Below are positions 24,021 through 31,334 of a DNA stretch of 40,080 bases, piece after piece. Position numbers and translations under genes: made by a program. The DNA is taken from positions 1-40,080 of IMG/VR virus record IMGVR_UViG_3300023174_000330; one strand, given 5' to 3'. Under the pieces are notes generated by a model. It did not search any database and was not told where the DNA came from. It worked only from the letters and a program-made list of their open reading frames with translations. Source of the DNA: a virus. Numbering within the stretch: position 1 is the stretch's first letter; the number at the start of each line of letters is the position of its first letter.

Positions 24021-25666
24021 TGCAATTTTTTTATGATGGTCAGATAAGACGTTATCTTATACAAACAATAAGATTACTCAGCAACTTTGTTGTAAAATAT
24101 GGTGATGGCACCCTAGCAAGAGTACCTGTTATGTATGGCGACCAAGATCGTCAAGTTGGTAATATTATTAGACAAAACAGTGAAAATAAAGTTAACAGCA
24201 TGCCAAGAATTGCTGTATACATTAGTAGTCTTGAAATGGAAAAAGACCGTCTAGCGGATGCAACTTTTGTAGGAAAAATGCATATAAGAGAACGTGATAT
24301 AGAATATAATGAAGAAACAGGCAGAGACGAATATACCAGCACTGAAGGCACTAATTATACCATAGAAAGAATCATGCCCACACCTTACAAACTTACAGTA
24401 AAGGCAGATATTTGGACTTCAAGTACCGAGCAAAAATTACAACTTCTAGAACAAATGATGATGTTGTTTAACCCCAGTCTTGAAATTCAAACTACTGATA
24501 ATTATGTAGACTGGACCAGTTTAAGTGTGATCTATATGGATGGTATAAATTTTAGTAGCCGTTCAATTCCAGTAGGGCAAGATACTCCTATAGATATTGC
24601 CACTATGACGTTGAGCATGCCTATTTGGATCAGTCCTCCAAGTAAGGTAAAACGATTAGGTGTCATTGAAAGTGTTGCTATGGGAATGTTCAGTCAGATA
24701 GGCAGAGGTAGTGGAGGTTATATTGATGGGTTAGGAGTAGATGATGGTGGTGCAAGCCCTACACAGTTAAACAATGTAGGTGCCACTGCTACTGTCATAG
24801 ACAACTATAACCTTATTGTTTATGGCGGCCAAGCTAGAATATTTTATCCAGATGCTAGTGGATCACATAAAGATGATTTAATTAATGTTGAAATAAATTC
24901 AGAACAAAGAGTTAATTGGAATTTGATATTTGACAAGCATATTGGTCAATGGGACTCTAGAAACAGCAAAATATTCTTACTTCAACCTAACGGAACACAA
25001 GTTGTTGGTACTATAGCCATCAATCCATTAGATACAACCATATTAAATATAGAATGGATTACAGATACATATCCAAGCAACACTGATATCGTCAGTGAAT
25101 ATAGGCCCAATAGCCCAGGAACATTTGATGCTATTATTGATCCAAAAACTAAAGGCCCTAATAGTGGGTTACCATCATCCACAGTTGGTACTAGATATTT
25201 GATCATTGACAATATTGGCGGTGGCATACGTGAAACTTTAATTGCTGAAAATTCCAGTAATAGAATAGATACTACTATAGATTATAATAAAGTTTTAAGA
25301 ACAGAAGTATACGTCAATAACATCCCAGTAGATTTTGAAGTATTAAATATTCAAGGAAAATTAGTAATTAGATTAGCTATATCAGCACAGATAGATGATA
25401 CTATAACCTACGAATTATTTGTCAATCAATATGGGCCTAGTGCTTGGCAAAATCAAGACGGCAGTGACTTTATAGCCAATACTAACGATATTATTGAATG
25501 GACTGGTTCAAAATGGCGTGTATTATTTGATAGCACTGCATCAAAAAATGTCATACGATATCTTACCAACATATATACTAACGTCCAATACAAATGGAAC
25601 GGTGTTAGCTGGGTTAAAAGTTTTGAGGGCGAATACCTTAAAGGATATTGGCGTATATTGCTATGA
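24020..25666 (+). CDS. 15: Tail sheath stabiliser/completion protein gp15, with long C-terminal extension
   Basis: gp15 caps the tail and binds the neck. Residues 1 to about 210 match the family: QFFYDGQIRRYLIQTIRLLSNFVVKYG, RVPVMYGDQDRQVGNII, NSMPRIAVYISSLEM, PTPYKLTVKADIW and MTLSMPIWISPPSKVKRLGVI. T4 gp15 has 272 residues; this one has 548. The extension (about 215-548) contains DIIEWTGSKWRVLFDS and YKWNGVSWVKSFEGEY, Trp-containing strands that resemble those added to gp14 and gp18. The start overlaps the gp14 stop. The stop forms ATGA with the Nudix gene. Confidence 0.8.
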   Translation: MQFFYDGQIRRYLIQTIRLLSNFVVKYGDGTLARVPVMYGDQDRQVGNIIRQNSENKVNSMPRIAVYISSLEMEKDRLADATFVGKMHIRERDIEYNEETGRDEYTSTEGTNYTIERIMPTPYKLTVKADIWTSSTEQKLQLLEQMMMLFNPSLEIQTTDNYVDWTSLSVIYMDGINFSSRSIPVGQDTPIDIATMTLSMPIWISPPSKVKRLGVIESVAMGMFSQIGRGSGGYIDGLGVDDGGASPTQLNNVGATATVIDNYNLIVYGGQARIFYPDASGSHKDDLINVEINSEQRVNWNLIFDKHIGQWDSRNSKIFLLQPNGTQVVGTIAINPLDTTILNIEWITDTYPSNTDIVSEYRPNSPGTFDAIIDPKTKGPNSGLPSSTVGTRYLIIDNIGGGIRETLIAENSSNRIDTTIDYNKVLRTEVYVNNIPVDFEVLNIQGKLVIRLAISAQIDDTITYELFVNQYGPSAWQNQDGSDFIANTNDIIEWTGSKWRVLFDSTASKNVIRYLTNIYTNVQYKWNGVSWVKSFEGEYLKGYWRILL

Positions 25667-26097
25667 AAGAAAAAATTGTTTGCAGCGGCGCACTTTTTTA
25701 TGCTAAAAATACGGGACGTATTTTATTATTACAAAAAGCTAATGGCAAACATCGAGGCACTTGGAGCTTAGTTGGTGGCACCAACGATGCTGGCGAGAAC
25801 GCTTGGCAAGGATTAATGCGTGAAATAAACGAAGAATTAGGGTTTATTCCAGAAATTTTAAAATCAATTCCATTAGAAACATTTGTCAGTAATGACAGCG
25901 TGTTTAACTTTCACACATATCTATGTTTGGTTGAAGATGAATTCATACCAACTATCAGTGATGAACATGCAGGATGGTCTTGGAGCACTATTGATTTAGC
26001 CCCAAAACCATTACATCAAGGATTACGTAGTAGCTTTAGTAATCGTGTTATTAGAACTAAGCTACAGACAGTATTTGATGTAATGGATCTAATTTAA
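25663..26097 (+). CDS. Nudix hydrolase
   Basis: Nudix enzymes cleave nucleoside diphosphate derivatives (NTPs, ADP-ribose, capped RNA and others). The Nudix box GX5EX7REUXEEXGU is complete at residues 39-61 (GTNDAGENAWQGLMREINEELGF). The N-terminal strand IVCSGALFYAKNTGRILLLQKANGKHRGTWSLVGG is typical. The ATG at 25663 is taken because it forms the ATGA overlap with gp15; a TTG at 25648 is unlikely. The 144-residue length is normal. The substrate is unknown. It lies at the end of the gp14-gp15 operon and its stop shares TTAA with the convergent GT2 gene. Confidence 0.9.
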   Translation: MKEKIVCSGALFYAKNTGRILLLQKANGKHRGTWSLVGGTNDAGENAWQGLMREINEELGFIPEILKSIPLETFVSNDSVFNFHTYLCLVEDEFIPTISDEHAGWSWSTIDLAPKPLHQGLRSSFSNRVIRTKLQTVFDVMDLI

Positions 26098-26873
26098 AAA
26101 CCTACATATTTACTTCTAATAAATTCTAAGTCGTAACGCTGTTCGCTTAGGTGATGAGGTTTGCCTTCCCATGGTTCAAAGGTAGGCCAACAAGTGCGCC
26201 AATATTCGCCCCATTTATTAGTCAAATAATCAATGTTCAAGTCACGTGCGGCATCAACTTTTTCTTGAAATGCAGGATCTCTACGACGTGTATTCCCACC
26301 ATAAAAATGATATTGAGTTTTATCACCAGCACCGTGATAATAATTACTTTCTAGTCCTAAGATTTTCTTAACAGGCTTATGCACAAGACGCATAATATAG
26401 TCGTCATCCTCACTGTATGCTGGATACATGTTCTCATCAAACAATCCATAGTCTCTAACAACAGTGTCTCGAATTAAAAATAGATCCCAACTACCTACAC
26501 TAAAATCACCACCATTGGCATGAATCATACCAACCTCTGGATCATTAGTTATTTTGTGATGCATTTCAGCCAATAACCCTGGTCCAAAGCTTACATCATC
26601 ATTTACTATGACCCAATATGGTGCCATCATATAACTTTTAATGATCAAGTTCCAAGAAAATGACACACCCATATTAGCTGGCATATGGCATACATGAATT
26701 TTCTTAATATATCTATGCTTGATTTTGGCTAAATTGTCAAGGTCTTCTGTAATTTCACCTTTGCCGTTGTTATTAACAATGAAAAAATTCTCTACGGGAA
26801 AATCCACACTGGCCAGCAACCTAGCTACCCAATATGTATCAAAAACCACTGCTGTGCCTATTACTGGAATCAT
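26094..26873 (-). CDS. GT2 family glycosyltransferase
   Basis: The 259-residue product has a GT-A fold pattern of the GT2 family. It opens IPVIGTAVVFDTYW and NFFIVNNNGKGEIT, then NMGVSFSWN at 67-75, the metal-binding strand WVIVNDDVSF with NDD at 91-93, and the catalytic-base region FDENMYPAYSEDDDY near 145-158, ending LESNYYHGAGDKT. It transfers a sugar from an NDP donor to an unknown acceptor. It follows the FkbM gene by two bases and is the last gene of the glycan block. Its stop overlaps the Nudix stop on the opposite strand. Confidence 0.82.
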   Translation of the reverse strand: MIPVIGTAVVFDTYWVARLLASVDFPVENFFIVNNNGKGEITEDLDNLAKIKHRYIKKIHVCHMPANMGVSFSWNLIIKSYMMAPYWVIVNDDVSFGPGLLAEMHHKITNDPEVGMIHANGGDFSVGSWDLFLIRDTVVRDYGLFDENMYPAYSEDDDYIMRLVHKPVKKILGLESNYYHGAGDKTQYHFYGGNTRRRDPAFQEKVDAARDLNIDYLTNKWGEYWRTCWPTFEPWEGKPHHLSEQRYDLEFIRSKYVGF

Positions 26874-26875
26874 TA

Positions 26876-28135
26876 TTAACCTCTACCTGATAAAACGTAA
26901 TCCTCGCCTTTCTTAGCCTTGTCATTAATAACAATCATCTTGTTTAATATATCCTTATCAATATACTCGGCACATACCCACCAATCTTCATAATTGCGCC
27001 ATTCATCTGGCGCAATGTCATTTACTACTAAAGTATAACCTTTAGACTTTAAAAACTCTCTTGATAATTCTCTTAAATCTTTTCTGTCTGTGTTATAATG
27101 ATCATGTTCAAAGGTAATAACTTTGAATTTGTATTCGTCAAAAGGAATCTTTTTTAGTATTTCAAAAGTTACTTCAGCCGGATCACAATCTAATTGAAGG
27201 TAATCTACGGCTGGTCCTAAATCCATTTCCCTAATAATTTTAGCATAATCAATTTCTAATGCATTCTTAATTAGGAAAGGAGTACGACGTTCTGTGCTAA
27301 CTTGACGCTCATCTAAATCAATACTGATGCCACGCCAATTAAATTGCTTCTCTAATAATGCTGTATTATTACCATAAAAAGGACGGCCAGCACCAATTTC
27401 AATAAATGTGCCATCTCTTTTTCCATTAAGCATACTTAAAACAAACATATCTTGATATGCTTCACTATAATTTGTTTCAATAGTTTCTGAACCTGGAAAA
27501 TTATGTCTTAATTTGTAGTGTTTAGACGGGTCAAAATTATCAAAAGGAATCTCCACATAGGAACTCATGTACTTTAAATTATTGTAAATGATCTTCTTAT
27601 ATTCCTCAGACAGCTCTTTTGAACTCATCAATTCTTTGAATAAACTACGAGACTCATCACATAATCCACAATGCCAACTGCTTAGAGCTTTTTGAAATCT
27701 AATAGCATCTCGACCTGGATACCCCACATTAGTGCGTAACCCAAACTGAATATCTTCAGCAACACTCTCCCCAATGCTGGCTGCTGTATAACTTTCGTTC
27801 CAATGACCGTCTTCAGGCTTTCTTTCATAAAATCTACTGAGATGATAGTATGCTTCAGGACGTTTTGGCTGGATAGCCACTGCATGAAGCAACAATCCTT
27901 TTACAGTAAAGTTACGAGAACCTTGCCTTTCAAAGCATAATGCTGCTCTGATCAAACATTCATAACGTAAAAGTTCATCATTAGTGCGTTCAGCTGTTCT
28001 TAAAAAATAACTGACTGCGCTAGCTGATTGACCTAACAAATCATACTCTAAACCAATGGCAAAATTGCGTTCAGGATCTGTTGGGTCTTTAATATATTCT
28101 AATAAATGAGATTGAATTTTATCTGCTTCAAGCAT
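26876..28135 (-). CDS. TPR-containing FkbM-type methyltransferase
   Basis: This is a 419-residue fusion. The N-terminal half (about 1-185) has TPR-like helical pairs: NFAIGLEYDLLGQSASAVSYFLRTAE, CLIRAALCFERQG and PEAYYHLSRFYERKP. The C-terminal half is an FkbM-type SAM methyltransferase with SEAYQD at 224-229, motif I TFIEIGAG at 243-250, the ribose-binding acidic strand ISIDLD near 270, AVDYLQLDCD, and VITFEHDHYN. FkbM enzymes O-methylate sugars or similar hydroxyls. TPR helices could dock the enzyme on a protein carrying the glycan. It overlaps the DUF4422 gene by eight bases. Confidence 0.8.
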   Translation of the reverse strand: MLEADKIQSHLLEYIKDPTDPERNFAIGLEYDLLGQSASAVSYFLRTAERTNDELLRYECLIRAALCFERQGSRNFTVKGLLLHAVAIQPKRPEAYYHLSRFYERKPEDGHWNESYTAASIGESVAEDIQFGLRTNVGYPGRDAIRFQKALSSWHCGLCDESRSLFKELMSSKELSEEYKKIIYNNLKYMSSYVEIPFDNFDPSKHYKLRHNFPGSETIETNYSEAYQDMFVLSMLNGKRDGTFIEIGAGRPFYGNNTALLEKQFNWRGISIDLDERQVSTERRTPFLIKNALEIDYAKIIREMDLGPAVDYLQLDCDPAEVTFEILKKIPFDEYKFKVITFEHDHYNTDRKDLRELSREFLKSKGYTLVVNDIAPDEWRNYEDWWVCAEYIDKDILNKMIVINDKAKKGEDYVLSGRG

Positions 28136-28871
28136 AATGATCTATATCCAGTATATTTAAATGTGCGATGTCCACATTACCTAAAAAATGATAGTTATTA
28201 GTTAGGATAATATGTAAAATACGTTCGCCAAAAAAGTCATAAAACCTAACCTGCTGATTTCTGTTGTATATTTCAGGAAGAAAACTAGCATAATTAGCGT
28301 GAAATTCAAATAATATTGTGAAAAGGACTTCACAAATACGATTAAAAGTGTTAAAATCTGCTGTAAACATATGAAATGGTATGAGATATTTGTAATTTCT
28401 TAAGCCATTAATCATATCAACAGTAATAGGGATTCGTCGATCTCCAGCTAAACCATATAATAATTGCCATCCTAAATTATTATGGCAATGACTAAAATGA
28501 TCATAGACATTATCCACATGCGGAGCATGTCCTTTTATAGCAGTAACTATGTCTTTAGCCTCAGGAACGTATACTCTATTGGGTTTGAGATTGAATTCTT
28601 CATCCCAATAAATTCTATATGTATTAGTTCCTTTATATTCATGTTGGGCATTCTTCCAAACCCAATATATTCCAGTTAAACTGCCAAAATCATTGTTCAT
28701 ATGGCTAATACTTTCACCAATATTATCCATAATAAATCCTCTATTTTGGAGGACAGAATAATCCGCGTGATTATAATTCACAGCGCCACACATGATGTTT
28801 CGCTGATCAAACTGAATCTTTTTTGGTTCTCTGCCCACATAACAGAGACAATACATTCCTAAGTCTATCAT
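28128..28871 (-). CDS. DUF4422 glycosyltransferase-like protein
   Basis: The 247-residue product fits the DUF4422 family, found in polysaccharide biosynthesis clusters and thought to be glycosyltransferase-like. It has LGMYCLCYVGREP at the start, MDNIGESISHMNNDFGSLTGIYWVWKN at 48-74 (the family's central block), DNVYDHFSHCHNNLG, and FHMFTADFNTFNRICEVLFTILFEF. The reaction is unproven. It is the first gene of the glycan block, with a consensus sigma-70 promoter just upstream and a 14-bp dyad at the expected transcription start. No Shine-Dalgarno is visible. Confidence 0.72.
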   Translation of the reverse strand: MIDLGMYCLCYVGREPKKIQFDQRNIMCGAVNYNHADYSVLQNRGFIMDNIGESISHMNNDFGSLTGIYWVWKNAQHEYKGTNTYRIYWDEEFNLKPNRVYVPEAKDIVTAIKGHAPHVDNVYDHFSHCHNNLGWQLLYGLAGDRRIPITVDMINGLRNYKYLIPFHMFTADFNTFNRICEVLFTILFEFHANYASFLPEIYNRNQQVRFYDFFGERILHIILTNNYHFLGNVDIAHLNILDIDHYA

Positions 28872-28875
28872 ATAA

Positions 28876-28889
28876 CATAGTTATCTATG
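28876..28889 (-). promoter_or_regulatory. Possible operator dyad at the transcription start of the glycan block
   Basis: CATAG-TTAT-CTATG is an inverted repeat with five-base arms. It covers the expected +1 of the sigma-70 promoter at 28895-28922 and lies four bases before the DUF4422 ATG. It may be a repressor site or a small RNA hairpin near the start codon. Confidence 0.35.
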
Positions 28890-28894
28890 CTACT

Positions 28895-28922
28895 ATTATA
28901 CTGGAATTTTTTATGTTGTCAA
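28895..28922 (-). promoter_or_regulatory. Consensus sigma-70 promoter for the glycan block
   Basis: On the - strand TTGACA (28922-28917) and TATAAT (28900-28895) are both exact consensus, separated by 16 bases. The predicted start is near 28888, giving a 17-base leader before the DUF4422 ATG. It is the only consensus -35/-10 pair I found in the window and would give host-polymerase (early) expression, unlike the late motifs on virion genes. Confidence 0.85.
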
Positions 28923-28924
28923 GA

Positions 28925-31309
28925 TTAACCTATTCGAAGTATGCTGATTTTACTTGCTGTGGCGCCAGTACCTAATATGGCAATTGCATTATTGGCAAAC
29001 CAACTAACGGTATCGCCTACAGTTATGGGAAATATATCTGTTACCGTGCCTCTTCTAACTGCTGTTGAATATAACTGCAAATATCTTGTGGGAGTATCTG
29101 CTCCGTTCAGCCTTCCCCAAAAATCACTAATTGGCATGCCATCGCCGCCGCCTGCTACACCTAAGTTGTAGTGTACAATAACTTGATAATATCCTGCCAC
29201 ACTAAATGTAAAAATACCCGTATTATCCATTGTGCCAAAACTTGCACCTACTTGTAAAGACGGAGTTGAACTAAATCTTACTACTGCACCACTGCTTGTT
29301 GTAGTTTGATCACCATCTTTGGTAAACACTATTGATGGTGAGCTAGATGGATTAACCCATTGAACACCTGTACCTGTAGTTTGTAAATATTGACCAATAA
29401 TCCCAGCAGTACCATCAACTGTTAATGAACCAGTTAGTGTTAAATCTTCTATAGTTGGGGCTGTCAACGTCTTGTTTAATATAGTTTGACTAGCTGCTAA
29501 TGTAACTACTTGACTATTATCACTGTACATATCATTAGCATAAATGCTGCCTTGTACCCCAATACCTCCTACTACAGTTAATGCACCAGTAGAATTTGAA
29601 CTACTAGCCTTCAAAGATGTTATTGCTACAGTTCCATTAGGTGCATCTAAGGTAATTAGAGCGCTGTCCTTTAGATTTTTAATCAAAAAGTTATCGTTTT
29701 CTGTTACAATAGTACTAAGAGTATTTTGACTTAGTATATCAACATAATTTCTATCACCACCTGTTGTATAATTAGGTCCAATACGCATTTTAGCATTGGG
29801 CCCTTGTACTACTAGATTGTATCCAGTTAAGGTTGTCTCATTGTAGGCCTTGGCACCAGCATAAATTGTACCATCAATATGTAAATTTTTAGCAATACCA
29901 ACGCCGCCTGACAAGACCAAAGCACCAGTAGCAGCATCATCACTTTCAGTACTGCTAGTAAAAGTTACATCTCCATTGGCTCTTATTGTGGTAAATGATC
30001 CTGAATTACGTATTACTTCACCAATTGGTGTATTTTCTAAACCATTGGCATAAACATCGCCACCAAACCCTGCTCCGCCAGCAACAATCAATGCACCTGT
30101 ACTAGTATCTGAACTGGATTCTGTAGAACTGACACTTATTGATCCTGTGCTAAGATTAATCACTAATGTGTCATCAATCCAAGTACCACTAGGATTTCTA
30201 GAAACATAAAAATTATTACTTGAATTACGTCCAATAGCAAACTTTTCGACTCCATTTGCTTGGAAATTTATTGTATTATTGCCTGCTGATGTTTGATTAA
30301 GTATGACATTTGGGTCAGTACCCTCTAATTCCAACAAGTTCATGTTGTCAGAAACTACATAAATGTCATTTTGAACTGTCATTGAGTTCCTTACCACGGG
30401 ATCATCAATGTAAGGACTGGTCAATGTCTTATTGGACAACGTCTGCTCTACATCAATTCCCACCAAAGTTGTACTAGCATCAGGGATTAGAACTGTTCTA
30501 TCCGCTGTAGGATCAACTACTGACAATGTTGTTTCATAACTATCAGGTGTAGCGCCTTCAAATACTATATTTCCGTCAAGCAAACTTAATCCACTAACAT
30601 AAGGACTGGTCAATGTCTTATTGGTCAATGTTTGTTGAGTGGTTATTGTGGCAAATATTGTGAGATCTTGTGGCACACCCTCTGGTCCACTTGGACTAAA
30701 TGTCACATAAACTGGGTCATCATTGGTGAAATTACCATAACTTCTAGCTAGACTTACTGTTATTTCAGTGTAATAATCGTTGACTGTGACTACTTTGTAT
30801 TGAAAAATTAAAAACCAATTGGGATTATTTTGCTTTTCAACTTTGATATAACCTCTTCTAACATAATTTCCAAACAAATTCAAACTGTCTAAAAATTCTG
30901 ATATATCATTTTCAGCCAAATCGTAATTACTGATGTAGATAGTGTCGGCATCTTGCATTGATGCATTGTTAAACCTTATAACAGATTTGGTAGAGCCATT
31001 ATCTATACCTGTAGTAGTAATAAGAGTACTGGCTGTATAACGATATCTAGTAACATCTAAACTGCTAGGCGGAACCCAACTGACATTACCAAATCCATCA
31101 GTTCGTAATATGTAGTTAGTTCCGCCACCTAATGGGAAGGCAGCATAACCTGCCTGTGTAGTATCTAACCAAAGTAATTTTAAATTCTGAGGAGGAGTGG
31201 CAGCAACGTGAATACTCTTGCTGATGACCTGACTGCCGTTAAGGATTAGTCCATCTTCGTCGGTACTGAGTAAATGCGATGGGCCTGTCTGGTCTAAATT
31301 AATTGACAT
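28925..31309 (-). CDS. Tail fibre-like protein with repeat modules and a C1q-like C-terminus
   Basis: The 794-residue product looks like a fibre or adhesin. The middle carries repeats of two kinds. One is QQTLTNKTLTSPYVSG-like strands (three or four copies). The other is TGALxVxGGxGxxGxxYAN-like strands, e.g. STGALIVAGGAGFGGDVYAN and TGALTVVGGIGVQGSIYAN, typical of phage fibre and chaperone-linked shafts. Residues 657-794 resemble a C1q/TNF-type jelly roll: VVRFSSTPSLQVGASFG, GIFTFSVAGYYQVIVHYNL, and the final strand ASKISILRI. Such domains are trimeric. It lies 20 bases downstream of the giant collagen-like gene on the same strand; GAGG precedes the ATG. Confidence 0.75.
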   Translation of the reverse strand: MSINLDQTGPSHLLSTDEDGLILNGSQVISKSIHVAATPPQNLKLLWLDTTQAGYAAFPLGGGTNYILRTDGFGNVSWVPPSSLDVTRYRYTASTLITTTGIDNGSTKSVIRFNNASMQDADTIYISNYDLAENDISEFLDSLNLFGNYVRRGYIKVEKQNNPNWFLIFQYKVVTVNDYYTEITVSLARSYGNFTNDDPVYVTFSPSGPEGVPQDLTIFATITTQQTLTNKTLTSPYVSGLSLLDGNIVFEGATPDSYETTLSVVDPTADRTVLIPDASTTLVGIDVEQTLSNKTLTSPYIDDPVVRNSMTVQNDIYVVSDNMNLLELEGTDPNVILNQTSAGNNTINFQANGVEKFAIGRNSSNNFYVSRNPSGTWIDDTLVINLSTGSISVSSTESSSDTSTGALIVAGGAGFGGDVYANGLENTPIGEVIRNSGSFTTIRANGDVTFTSSTESDDAATGALVLSGGVGIAKNLHIDGTIYAGAKAYNETTLTGYNLVVQGPNAKMRIGPNYTTGGDRNYVDILSQNTLSTIVTENDNFLIKNLKDSALITLDAPNGTVAITSLKASSSNSTGALTVVGGIGVQGSIYANDMYSDNSQVVTLAASQTILNKTLTAPTIEDLTLTGSLTVDGTAGIIGQYLQTTGTGVQWVNPSSSPSIVFTKDGDQTTTSSGAVVRFSSTPSLQVGASFGTMDNTGIFTFSVAGYYQVIVHYNLGVAGGGDGMPISDFWGRLNGADTPTRYLQLYSTAVRRGTVTDIFPITVGDTVSWFANNAIAILGTGATASKISILRIG

Positions 31310-31326
31310 CTATCTATCCTCTATAT

Positions 31327-31334
31327 TACTTATA
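31327..31334 (-). promoter_or_regulatory. Possible late promoter variant TATAAGTA
   Basis: TATAAGTA on the - strand differs from the late consensus by one base, overlaps the giant fibre stop, and lies 17 bases before the ATG of the 794-residue gene. Support is weak; read-through from the fibre gene is an alternative. Confidence 0.25.

Noticed and set aside
26094-26097. Frameshift or fusion between the Nudix and GT2 genes
   Set aside because: They are on opposite strands and simply share the palindromic TTAA that serves as stop for both.
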